Shown here in pieces: positions 46,378-55,102 of a DNA stretch of 62,691 nucleotides. This DNA is from an uncultured Acetatifactor sp. (GTDB lineage Bacteria; Bacillota; Clostridia; Lachnospirales; Lachnospiraceae). The position numbers were made by a program, and so were the translations under genes. Positions within the stretch are counted from its first letter, which is position 1, and each line of letters opens with the position of its first letter. The stretch spans positions 1 to 62,691 of the forward strand of contig CANRIP010000013.1 in NCBI GenBank assembly GCA_947630715.1, given 5' to 3'. The notes under the pieces were generated by a model. That model saw only the letters and a program-made list of their open reading frames with translations, had not been told where the DNA came from and did no database searches.

Positions 46378-47741
46378 CCGTCCTGTTTCCTTTCTGAAGA
46401 ACCTTCTGTCTCGACAGATCCGCCAAAGGGCATTCCCGTCCCCATCATCCAAAACGCCGGCAAAGGCCAGAGCCCGGACAGGGCAACGGTTTCCTTGTAA
46501 TCCGCGATGCCGCTTCCCCGCAGGGTGTAAAAACACAGAATCACGCCCATCCAGACCGCAAAGACAATGGCCCAATCCACCCTCTCCGGGGAGAATTTCC
46601 ATTCCCCGGCCACACAGCCGGCCGCCGCCAGCAGCAAGGCCGCCGCCACCGCCACCGCAAACCACCAGCAACCGTAACTGACATAATATTTTGTCACCCG
46701 AGGGGAGTTCATAAACATCAGTTCATAATTTCTCCCGGAGCAGGACTGATAGGCGTCGCCGGCAAGCTGCATCTGCAGCACCGCGGCGGGCGCCGCATAG
46801 GTAAGCACGTCCCAGCCGATCTGCCTGCAAATCATTCCCTTATGATACCGCCATGCCACCGCCGCCATCTCTCTGTAATAAGCGTTTGCCTGGTTGAAAC
46901 CCACCGCCGTCTCCAGAGCGGGTTTCAGAATCCGCTCCATCTGTTCCGGGCTTTCCCCCGCATACCACGCCACGTCTCCCCCTGCCAGCTCCTGGAGCTT
47001 AGGGGACCAAAACCCGGAATCCTCATACAGCTTGGGCCAGGCCATTCTGTCGGCGATGCAAAACCAAACGCTGTTCCGGTTTTCTTCCCGGTTTCCATGG
47101 GGCAGAAACGTCCTGACCCCCAGGACGATTCCGAGAAAGGCAGCCGCTGCCAGAAAGGGATACCAAAACCGTTTCGGCTGTTTCTTCCGGAACCTGAGAT
47201 TGCCGGGCAGGAGCAGAACCACAGGAACCAGCCCCAAAAACACATATTCCGGCAGCAGCGCGGACAGGCACAAAAAGCAGACGCCGGCTCCGCAGATCCC
47301 GGACACGGTTACCCCCTTTTGTCCCTCCGGGCTTTTCCTGAGAAAGCTGATTTCCATCAGGATCAGAGAACTGACGAAGGAATACGGCAACAGCGCCAGA
47401 TGGCACTGAAGCAGCATGGGAAAGGTCAGATAAGCCAACAAGATCCAGATCCTCCAGAAAAGGCCGGAAGGCCCCACGTTCCGGGCCAGCCGCCGCCATG
47501 CCAGACAGGCGGCGGCGATCTGAAACAAATATAATACCTGGGGCGCCCCCGCAAACAGCCGCAGCAGCCAGGCATACAGCGGCCCCCCGACCTCAGGGAA
47601 ATTCTGAACCTTCGCAAAATTAGCGCACACCCAGGCAAGTCCCAGCAAAATTTGAATACTGAACCCCAAAAAGAGAATCCATCTTAAAACAGCACAGAAT
47701 CTTTTTGCAGCCTGTTTCATGCTGTCCCCCATGTCGTTCAT
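46374..47741 (-). CDS. Polytopic membrane protein of unknown function, glycan-associated
   Basis: 455 aa with roughly ten helices and one external soluble segment (about residues 215-320). The ATG at 47741 overlaps the rffA stop (ATGA); ATGs 9 and 21 bases downstream are also possible. It may be a GT-C enzyme or polymerase working with the two membrane proteins that follow. No family recognised. Confidence 0.7.
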   Translation of the reverse strand: MNDMGDSMKQAAKRFCAVLRWILFLGFSIQILLGLAWVCANFAKVQNFPEVGGPLYAWLLRLFAGAPQVLYLFQIAAACLAWRRLARNVGPSGLFWRIWILLAYLTFPMLLQCHLALLPYSFVSSLILMEISFLRKSPEGQKGVTVSGICGAGVCFLCLSALLPEYVFLGLVPVVLLLPGNLRFRKKQPKRFWYPFLAAAAFLGIVLGVRTFLPHGNREENRNSVWFCIADRMAWPKLYEDSGFWSPKLQELAGGDVAWYAGESPEQMERILKPALETAVGFNQANAYYREMAAVAWRYHKGMICRQIGWDVLTYAAPAAVLQMQLAGDAYQSCSGRNYELMFMNSPRVTKYYVSYGCWWFAVAVAAALLLAAAGCVAGEWKFSPERVDWAIVFAVWMGVILCFYTLRGSGIADYKETVALSGLWPLPAFWMMGTGMPFGGSVETEGSSERKQDG

Positions 47742-48877
47742 TCTCCGTAAAAAGCGGCGATTGTTTCACAGATCTGATCCACCTGTTCTTCCTTCAGTCC
47801 GTAATACATCGGCAGTCTGGCCAGCCGCTCGCTTTCTTTGGTGGTATAGCGATCCTCCCCATGAAAGCGTCCGAATCTTTTTCCCGCGGGAGCCGTGTGG
47901 AGAGGGATATAGTGGAACACGGACATAATGCCCTTTCCTTTCAGATAGTCGATAAAATCGGTTCTCTCCTTCAGATCCGCGGTTTTGACATAGAACATAT
48001 GGGCATTGTGGACACAGCCCTCCGGCACCACGGGCAGCTCCAGTTTCCCGGCCTTTTGCAGCGGCTCCAGATTTTTGTAATAACGGTCCCACAAAGCCAG
48101 TCTGGAACGGTTGATCTGATCAGCGATCTCCAGTTGGGCGTACAGATACGCCGCGTTCATATCGCTTGGCAGATAAGAGGAACCGTAGTTCACCCAGGTA
48201 TACTTGTCAATCTGCCCCCGGAAAAATTTACTGCGGTTGGTTCCCTTCTCCCGGATGATTTCCGCGTTTTCCACATTCTTCTGATCCCGGATCAGAAGGG
48301 CTCCGCCCTCCCCCATGCTGTAATTTTTCGTCTCATGAAAGCTGAAACATCCAAAATCGCCGATGGTTCCCAGCGCCTTCCCCTTATAGGAAGACATGAT
48401 CCCCTGAGCGGCGTCCTCGATCACCACAAGGCCGTGCCGGTCTGCAATTTCCATAATGGCGTCCATTTCACAGGCGATGCCGGCGTAATGCACGGGGACA
48501 ATGGCCCTGGTCCGTTCCGTGACGGCGTCCTCGATCCGCTTTTCATCCAGATTCATGGTATCCGGCCGGATATCCACAAACACGGGAACCGCTCCTCTCA
48601 ACACGAAAGCGTCCGCGGTAGAGACAAAGGTGTAAGCCGGCATGATGATCTCATCCCCCGGCTTGATGTCCGCCAAAAGCGCCGCCAGCTCGGTGGCATG
48701 GGTACAGGAAGTGGTCAACAGGCATTTGGCGGTTCCCGTCTGTTTCTCGATCCACTCGCTGCATTTTTTTGTGTAAGCGCCGTCTCCGCAGATCTTCTGG
48801 TTCTTTACGCATTCCACGATATAATCCATCGCCTTCTCGGCATAAGGCGGCACATTAAACTTAATCATCTCGCTCAT
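47738..48877 (-). CDS. rffA: dTDP-4-amino-4,6-dideoxygalactose transaminase
   Basis: 379 aa, DegT/DnrJ/EryC1 PLP enzyme. It opens FNVPPYAEKAMDYI, with PAYTFVSTADAF and FHETKNYSMGEGGA (the Lys holds PLP). These are RffA/WecE features. It makes dTDP-4-amino-4,6-dideoxygalactose from dTDP-4-keto-6-deoxyglucose, supplied by rfbA/rfbB at 37758-39784. The next enzyme of the usual Fuc4NAc route, an RffC acetyltransferase, is not obvious. Confidence 0.9.
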   Translation of the reverse strand: MSEMIKFNVPPYAEKAMDYIVECVKNQKICGDGAYTKKCSEWIEKQTGTAKCLLTTSCTHATELAALLADIKPGDEIIMPAYTFVSTADAFVLRGAVPVFVDIRPDTMNLDEKRIEDAVTERTRAIVPVHYAGIACEMDAIMEIADRHGLVVIEDAAQGIMSSYKGKALGTIGDFGCFSFHETKNYSMGEGGALLIRDQKNVENAEIIREKGTNRSKFFRGQIDKYTWVNYGSSYLPSDMNAAYLYAQLEIADQINRSRLALWDRYYKNLEPLQKAGKLELPVVPEGCVHNAHMFYVKTADLKERTDFIDYLKGKGIMSVFHYIPLHTAPAGKRFGRFHGEDRYTTKESERLARLPMYYGLKEEQVDQICETIAAFYGE

Positions 48878-48908
48878 TCTCTTTTTCTTCCTTTCCCTGA
48901 AACGGGAA

Positions 48909-49868
48909 TCAGTCCCCCTTGTGCCAGGCGCCGACCACGTCTCCCCGCACGTTGTCCGTCACCCGGCTGATAATATATTTGGGCCGTCCCTTGACTTCTT
49001 CATAAATGCGGGCGATATAATGGCCGATAATGCCCAGGCTCAGCATCAGGCAGCCACCCACGATCAAAATCAGCAAAATCACGGTGGTAAATCCTTCCAC
49101 GGAATTTCCCTTTAAATACCGCACCAGCGTCTGAACCGCCAGAATCACGCTGAACAAAATCGACGCCATCCCCATCACCGTCACCATCTGTAAAGGCAGC
49201 GTACTGAAGGAGGTAGCGTTGGCGATGGCGTACCGCATCAGGCTCCAGACGGACCATTTGCTCTTTCCGTATTTGCGCTCCTGCACTTCATAGCTCACCG
49301 TCTCCCTGCGGAAACCCGCCCAGAAACTCAGCGCCCGGAAAAAGGTATTCCGCTCCTTTAATCCCAGCAGCACATCCACCACCTTCCGGTCCAACAGCTT
49401 AAAATCCGAGGACGCGCTCATATCCATCCGAAGCAGTCTGCTCATAATCCGATAAAACAATCCGGCGGACAGGCGATACCCCAGGCTTTCCTTTCCGCGC
49501 CGGCTCTTGACGCCTTCCACCACCTCGGCGCCTTCCTTCCACTTTTGCCACATTTGCGGGATCGTCTCAGGCGGGTGCTGCAAATCGCAGTCCATCACCA
49601 CCACGGCGTCCCCTGCCGCCAGCTCAAGCCCGGCGAAAATGCCGGCTTCCTTGCCGAAATTCCTGCTGAATTCCGCCCCTCTGATTCTGGGATTTTCCTG
49701 CGAAACCCTGAGAATTTCCTCAAAGGTTTTGTCCCGGGATCCGTCGCTGATAAAGATCAGTTCATAGTCGATACCGTTCTGTTCCATCAGCGACGCCAGC
49801 GTCTTCGATGTGTTCTCTATATTCTGTTCCTCGTTATATGAGGGAAGCACAATGGATAAGAGCGACAT
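48909..49868 (-). CDS. gtrB: GtrB/ArnC-like polyprenyl-phosphate glycosyltransferase
   Basis: 319 aa from the ATG at 49868, with GGGAGGA upstream; a longer frame starting 63 bases earlier overlaps the preceding gene. GT2 domain (IVLPSYNEE, VVMDCDLQHPPE) and two C-terminal helices. GtrB-type enzymes transfer glucose to undecaprenyl phosphate. It follows the GtrII-like gene, as in side-chain glucosylation cassettes. Confidence 0.85.
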   Translation of the reverse strand: MSLLSIVLPSYNEEQNIENTSKTLASLMEQNGIDYELIFISDGSRDKTFEEILRVSQENPRIRGAEFSRNFGKEAGIFAGLELAAGDAVVVMDCDLQHPPETIPQMWQKWKEGAEVVEGVKSRRGKESLGYRLSAGLFYRIMSRLLRMDMSASSDFKLLDRKVVDVLLGLKERNTFFRALSFWAGFRRETVSYEVQERKYGKSKWSVWSLMRYAIANATSFSTLPLQMVTVMGMASILFSVILAVQTLVRYLKGNSVEGFTTVILLILIVGGCLMLSLGIIGHYIARIYEEVKGRPKYIISRVTDNVRGDVVGAWHKGD

Positions 49869-49893
49869 GTTTCCTCCCGGCGATTCTCCGTTT

Positions 49894-51450
49894 CTATTCT
49901 TTGTTTTCCGTTTTAATGTACAAAACCCCATCGATGACCCGCATGGAATTCTCCCCGGGGAAACTGTCCATCTCCCTGTACTCCTGGGAGTAATACATCT
50001 CGCTCATGGCCTCCGGAGGCAGGATGTTCAGGGTAACCCCCAGATAATACCGGATAAACTGCTCATAGTTGGCTCCGGTGTACAAAAGCACATCCCCCGC
50101 CTGGCCGCCAAGACCGATCATATTTTCCGTCACCGAAAGGGTGATGTCCGTAGAAGGATAGGGATCGTCCCCCACAACGCCGATCATGGCGATGGGAATT
50201 CCCTGGTAATAGCCGGGCGTCTGTTCGATCCTGTCCACCAGGCGGACACAATAGGCGTAGGTTTTTTCATATCGTTTCATCAGGTTGTTATATCCGATGT
50301 TATCCGTCACGCCGTAGAAAAACACCAGCGTCAACGCCGCCGCAAACCCGATCCATTCCGCGGCGGCTGCAGGCCCCTTTTCCGGGGTCTGTCTGCTGAC
50401 AAAAGCGGTCAGCCCGATCAGGAACAGCACCCACTGATACCGCATCAAAAGATGGTACGTCACATCCGGCGTCACCAGCAGGATCACATTGGCCGCCACA
50501 GGCAGCAGAGCCATTACCGCAACCATTATAACAAAAAATACCGGATTCTTCCACAACTTTTTGCGCCGGATCAGACACAGGGCCGCAAAAACCGCCGACA
50601 GCACAAGAAGTCCTGCCGCCAGGCCGGATACGGGATTATGGAACAGCACCCTGCCCTTCAGCGTGAAAGCCGCAAAATCCCGGTAAATCCCCGCAATCCG
50701 CGCCCCCATCCCGGAAACGGACTGCCCCGTAAGCGCCATCTGATCAATGCCCTGATAAGAAACCAGCTCCTTGCCCTGGATCCACAACAAAATCCGCAGG
50801 ATCCCATAATACGCCAGGACGCCCAGCACTCCCATGGCCGCGTACCGAAACGTAATTTTCCACTTTTCCCACAGCGGTTTCCCGCCTGCAAATGCTTCCA
50901 GGATCCCAAACAAAGCCAGAATGACGGCAAAGGGAAGATAGGCCTGATAAGTTCCCAGGCTGAGAGCGAGACACACGGCCCCTGCCAGATATCCCTTCCT
51001 GTACTTCTTTGTCAAAAGAGCCGCAAGAGCCGCCAGAAACATAGCCAGCATATACCCGTCCAGCGTAAAGACGTAGGCAAAGGTGGAGGCAAGGGCGGGA
51101 AAGGAGACCAGAAGGCCGCTGACGGCCACCACCGCCCATCCTTTCTTCACCTCCAGAAACTCCACCAGAACGGCGGCGGTTAATCCCAGGAAGAAAAGCC
51201 CCAAAAGCCCGATCAGCCAGGGAATCGTATAGAAAGAAGAAAAACCGCAGGCCACCGTCAGAAACCACCTGCCGGAAACAATCACATTCAGGTCGGAATA
51301 CATATTTGCCAGGCCGTCATGGTTGGGAACATCGGCCAGCATCACGGGCATATGGATCAAAAGCCCGATCAGCACCGCTGAGAAAAACGCCAGTTTCCAG
51401 CCAGGCTTTATTTTACTCTTTCCTTTGTGAAACAATTGATCAGGCGACAA
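49894..51450 (-). CDS. GtrII-family glucosyltransferase (GT-C fold membrane protein)
   Basis: 518 aa. The best start is a TTG at 51450, preceded by AGGAGGGGG; no ATG occurs before residue 34, which is inside the first helix. About ten helices. 'NHDGLANMYSD' and 'FTLDGYMLAMFLAALA' fit GtrII (O-antigen side-chain glucosyl transferases). A C-terminal external domain of about 100 aa follows. With GtrB it would glucosylate the polymer outside the membrane. A GtrA flippase is absent. Confidence 0.8.
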   Translation of the reverse strand: MSPDQLFHKGKSKIKPGWKLAFFSAVLIGLLIHMPVMLADVPNHDGLANMYSDLNVIVSGRWFLTVACGFSSFYTIPWLIGLLGLFFLGLTAAVLVEFLEVKKGWAVVAVSGLLVSFPALASTFAYVFTLDGYMLAMFLAALAALLTKKYRKGYLAGAVCLALSLGTYQAYLPFAVILALFGILEAFAGGKPLWEKWKITFRYAAMGVLGVLAYYGILRILLWIQGKELVSYQGIDQMALTGQSVSGMGARIAGIYRDFAAFTLKGRVLFHNPVSGLAAGLLVLSAVFAALCLIRRKKLWKNPVFFVIMVAVMALLPVAANVILLVTPDVTYHLLMRYQWVLFLIGLTAFVSRQTPEKGPAAAAEWIGFAAALTLVFFYGVTDNIGYNNLMKRYEKTYAYCVRLVDRIEQTPGYYQGIPIAMIGVVGDDPYPSTDITLSVTENMIGLGGQAGDVLLYTGANYEQFIRYYLGVTLNILPPEAMSEMYYSQEYREMDSFPGENSMRVIDGVLYIKTENKE

Positions 51451-51489
51451 GGCGTCCCCCTCCTTTTGCGCCGGCTTTACGCCGGTTTT

Positions 51490-52350
51490 TTAACCATGCT
51501 GCGGATTGTTCCGCAGATACTCGCAGATCAGATTCGCGATCAGTTCCCTTCCGTATTCGTTGGGATGGATCCCGTCCAGGGTATAGGTTTTCCAATCCTC
51601 CCAGCTCTCATGGACATACAGCCCGTGGTAAGCGTCGATCAGCTCCACCCCCAGGGTTTCCGCCACATCCTTTTCCGCCCGGATATAATCCTCCGCCGTG
51701 CCGTAACCGGCGTTGAACACATCCCCGTCGGCCTCCTCCTCCAAAAACCAGTAAAACGTGGGCGTCACCAGCAGGATCCGCATGTCTGGGTTCTTCGCCC
51801 GCAGATTTTCCACGGAGCTGTACAGCGCCCCGGCAAAGGTATATTCATCGGACGGATCGGCGTCGTTCCGGATGGGGACGCCGGAGATAATATCGTTCAT
51901 CCCATCCATAATAATCACCAGCTCCACCGCCGAAAAATCCACCCGCTCCAGCAGATCCACCTTATCGTCATAATCGGCCCTTTCGTTTTCCCGGACCCGC
52001 ACCGTCTGCTGTACGCCAAAGTCCCCCGCCGCCACCGCTTTCGTCAATGCGGCTAAGGACAGGGAATCCCCCATATCCGTCAGAGCGGAATCCCGGTCGC
52101 CCCTCCCCACGCAGGTACCGCCGAAGGCGCTGTTGAAGACGCTTTTGTCCAGACGAGTTTCCAGCTTTGCCGCAATCCCCGTATCGTCCCTCCACATGCC
52201 CAGGATGCTGTCGCCAAACAGCACCACCTGATACTGTACCGGAGACACACGGTCCGCCCGGAACCGAAACGTCCCGGCGGCCAGACAGCCCAAAACCACG
52301 GCGGCGATCAGACCGCAAATCACTTTTTCTTTCCCACTGGGGTTTCTCAT
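51490..52350 (-). CDS. SGNH/GDSL hydrolase, membrane anchored
   Basis: 286 aa from the ATG at 52350 (AGGGGA upstream). A GTG at 52404 overlapping the pseF-like stop and an ATG at 52383 are alternatives. N-terminal helix (about 10-28). Block I FGDSILG (Ser48), block III DGMNDIISG, block V LDGIHPNEYG: a complete active site. These hydrolases often remove or add acetyl groups on surface glycans. Confidence 0.85.
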   Translation of the reverse strand: MRNPSGKEKVICGLIAAVVLGCLAAGTFRFRADRVSPVQYQVVLFGDSILGMWRDDTGIAAKLETRLDKSVFNSAFGGTCVGRGDRDSALTDMGDSLSLAALTKAVAAGDFGVQQTVRVRENERADYDDKVDLLERVDFSAVELVIIMDGMNDIISGVPIRNDADPSDEYTFAGALYSSVENLRAKNPDMRILLVTPTFYWFLEEEADGDVFNAGYGTAEDYIRAEKDVAETLGVELIDAYHGLYVHESWEDWKTYTLDGIHPNEYGRELIANLICEYLRNNPQHG

Positions 52351-52400
52351 CCGCTGTCCCCTTTCCGGAATTTCCGTTTCCATGCCGTTTTCCCGGGTTC

Positions 52401-53117
52401 TCACCGGCCGCCGTCTTCCCCGGCCTGCCGTTCCTTCCACATGCCGTATTTGATCTCCGCCATCCGCCAGTCTTCTTCCGTATCGATATCCTGCACCTGC
52501 GACTCTCTCAGCACCAGCGGAACGGTCTTTTCCATCACCAGCGTACCCTGTTTCCGAAAGCTCTCCGCGTTCAGACCGTAAAACTGCCCGGCGTCATGAT
52601 ACAGGGGCTCCAGATCCTGGGATCTGGCATTGCGGTTTTCCGGCCATTTGTACGCCAGGTACCCGTCATCTGACACCGTCACTCCCCGCTGCGGCGGAAA
52701 GCCAAACCGTACCACCGGCAGAACGCTGTCCGCCTGCTTTTGGGTGAGCAGTTCCATGGCGCAGCGCAGACGCTCCCCCGTGATAAAAGGCGCCGTGGGA
52801 TACAGGCAGCAGATCTGATCAAAGCGCTGCCCCCGCTTTTCATACTCCGCCAGCACCTCGGCCAGCACCTGGGCCGTAACCGCGTGGTCATTGGAGGTTT
52901 CCTCGCTTCTGAAAAACGGCACCTCGGCCCCATACTGCCTGGCAAGCCCGGCGATTTCCTCATCATCGGTGGAAACCATCACCGTATGGAAGATGCCGGC
53001 GTCCAGAGCCGCCTCCACCGAATAGGCGAGAATGGGTTTCCCGCAAAAGGGTTTTATATTCTTGCGGGGAATCCGTTTGCTGCCTCCCCTTGCCGTAATC
53101 ACAGCCAGTCTTTTCAT
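52401..53117 (-). CDS. pseF: Acylneuraminate-type cytidylyltransferase, PseF-like
   Basis: 238 aa. It opens ITARGGSKRIPRKNIK with FCGKPILAYS; 'CCLYPTAPF' and 'HDAGQFYGL' fit pseudaminic-type more than NeuA. It attaches CMP to a nonulosonic acid. Its ribosome binding site (GAGGT) comes from the dispersed repeat at 53124-53274. No synthase (PseI/NeuB), PseB or PseG gene is in the window. Confidence 0.8.
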   Translation of the reverse strand: MKRLAVITARGGSKRIPRKNIKPFCGKPILAYSVEAALDAGIFHTVMVSTDDEEIAGLARQYGAEVPFFRSEETSNDHAVTAQVLAEVLAEYEKRGQRFDQICCLYPTAPFITGERLRCAMELLTQKQADSVLPVVRFGFPPQRGVTVSDDGYLAYKWPENRNARSQDLEPLYHDAGQFYGLNAESFRKQGTLVMEKTVPLVLRESQVQDIDTEEDWRMAEIKYGMWKERQAGEDGGR

Positions 53118-53123
53118 GTTTAT

Positions 53124-53274
53124 ACCTCATTTCCGCGCTGATCTTTGCGCATAACGAGTTTGTGTCAAGCAGTGCGCGGACACAAATCTCGCGATTGAAA
53201 ATTTTAATTTTCAATCTTATACCTCATTTCCGCGCTGATCTTTGCGCAGATTGAAAATTTTAATTTTCAATCTT
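53124..53274 (-). repeat. Dispersed palindromic repeat, copies 3 (long) and 4 (short)
   Basis: The copy at 53221-53274 matches the 54-bp unit at 8951. The copy at 53124-53218 has a 41-bp block (53152-53192) inserted between its GC part and the AT palindrome; the block is itself an imperfect hairpin (GAGTTTGTGTC / GACACAAATCTC). Leftward the array ends in GCGGAAATGAGGT, the ribosome binding site of the pseF-like gene. Confidence 0.9.
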
Positions 53275-53320
53275 TTCCTCCCGTTTTCCGATCCCTCCGG
53301 GCTCCTGGCCCGGAACACCT

Positions 53321-55081
53321 TTATTTTCTCTCAGGCAGGGCTCCCCGCTCCAAAAACACTTTCCCGTTTTCCACCCGGTACACCAGATCGCACTTTTCTA
53401 TGGTCTGCAGCCTGTGGGCAATAATGACCAGCGTTTTCCTGCCGCACAGCCGGTTGATGGATTCCATGACCGCCGACTCCGTATCGTTATCCAGCGCGGA
53501 GGTGGCCTCATCCATCACCAGGATTTCCGGGTCATGGTACAGCGCCCTGGCAATGCCAATCCGCTGGCGCTGCCCGCCGGAGAGCCGGATTCCCCTCTCT
53601 CCAATGCCGGTGTCCAGCCCTTCCGGCAGATTCCTGACAAACTCGTCCAACTGCGCTTCCCGAAGGGTTTCCCAGACCCTGTCGTCGTCGATCTGTTCCC
53701 TGGGAACCCCGAAAGCCACGTTGCTCCGGATCGTATCGTCCAGCATAAAGATCATCTGGGGGATATAGCCGATGTTTTTCAGCCATCCCCGGTAATTTTC
53801 CCGCACATCCGCTCCGTCCGCCAGAATGACCCCGGAGCGGATCTCCAGCAGCCCCAGCAGAATATCCGCCACCGTGCTTTTCCCGGCGCCGGTGGTGCCC
53901 ACGATTCCCACGGACATTCCCACGGGAATGGTCAGATCCGCGTGGTCAAAGATCAGCCGGTCCGTATGGGGATACGCGTAAGTAATGTCTTTCATCTCCA
54001 CCCGATCCGTCACCGGCATCTTGGGCGCGTCCGTCACCCATCCGGACATGTCCACCTTGTCATTTTGGATTTCATCCTGCAAGTTGTCGCTGATTCCCAT
54101 AAAAAAGGGCTCAAAATAGGCAATGGAATTTACCTGGTTGTTAATCCGGTTCACACAGGGAAGCAGCACAAAAGCCGCCGCCGCAAGGGTGGAAAGCACA
54201 TTCAGCATATTCTCCGCAGAGGTCCCGGCGGCCACCTGAAAGATCATATATCCCACCATAGCCGCCACGCAGGCCGTCTCCATCAAAAGCTTGGGAATAT
54301 TATTATACAGATTGTAACGCTGCACCGCGCTGACATACCCGTGGCCGCATTTCACGAACTCATTCACAAAATACCGCTCTTTCCCGTTTACCTTGACTTC
54401 CTTGATGCCCTGCACCGTCTGGGAAATCCATTTGAATAAGCCGCTGTAATAGTCCTGGTTTTCCTTTCCCGCCCTGTACATAATGGGTTTCAGCACCTTC
54501 TTGATCACCAGCATCAAACCCACCAGCACCACCGCCAGCACCATGGTCATGGCGCCGTTGGAGAGGAAACAATATCCCACAATAAACAGGGAAACCACCC
54601 CGTCCGATATGAGCTGAAGGAGAGCCAGAATCAGGGCGTACATATTGTTCACATCCGAAGTAATATTACGCTGCACCACCGCCGTATCCGCGTTCAGGTA
54701 AAACTCATACCCCCGGCGCAGGTAATTGCGCATCATGCGCTCGGAGGTGCGGAACTGATTGGTATACACAAAGGAAAACGTCAGCTTCTGCTGGAGATAC
54801 AGGAACAGATTTTTCACCACAAAAATCAGAACCATCAGCACCATGACGGTGATGGCAAAGCTTTTGTAATCCCTGCCGCCCAGCCATCGATACAGCGCCG
54901 CGGCCGCCTGGCTGTTTTCTATGGCGTTTGGATCGATGACCACGTTCACCACCTGTACCAGAATGCCGATGCCGGCCGTCTGCAAAAAAGCGCCGATCAC
55001 CATCAGCACAATCAGCCCCGCCATCCTTCTTTTCTGTTTTCCGTCCAGAAGTACCCGAAGTTTTTGAATGATCTTTCTCAC
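53321..55081 (-). CDS. PglK-like ABC lipid-oligosaccharide flippase
   Basis: 586 aa, starting at a GTG with AAGGAG 8 bases upstream. Six membrane helices (about 20-310), then one ATPase domain: GTTGAGKST, LSGGQRQRIGIARAL, ILVMDEATSALD. A full half-transporter of the MsbA/PglK type, acting as a dimer. It sits with the nonulosonate and GT-C genes, which suggests it flips an undecaprenyl-linked unit. It is distinct from Wzm/Wzt. Confidence 0.88.
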   Translation of the reverse strand: MRKIIQKLRVLLDGKQKRRMAGLIVLMVIGAFLQTAGIGILVQVVNVVIDPNAIENSQAAAALYRWLGGRDYKSFAITVMVLMVLIFVVKNLFLYLQQKLTFSFVYTNQFRTSERMMRNYLRRGYEFYLNADTAVVQRNITSDVNNMYALILALLQLISDGVVSLFIVGYCFLSNGAMTMVLAVVLVGLMLVIKKVLKPIMYRAGKENQDYYSGLFKWISQTVQGIKEVKVNGKERYFVNEFVKCGHGYVSAVQRYNLYNNIPKLLMETACVAAMVGYMIFQVAAGTSAENMLNVLSTLAAAAFVLLPCVNRINNQVNSIAYFEPFFMGISDNLQDEIQNDKVDMSGWVTDAPKMPVTDRVEMKDITYAYPHTDRLIFDHADLTIPVGMSVGIVGTTGAGKSTVADILLGLLEIRSGVILADGADVRENYRGWLKNIGYIPQMIFMLDDTIRSNVAFGVPREQIDDDRVWETLREAQLDEFVRNLPEGLDTGIGERGIRLSGGQRQRIGIARALYHDPEILVMDEATSALDNDTESAVMESINRLCGRKTLVIIAHRLQTIEKCDLVYRVENGKVFLERGALPERK

Positions 55082-55102
55082 AGTCTTTTCTCCTTGCCGC
55101 CA

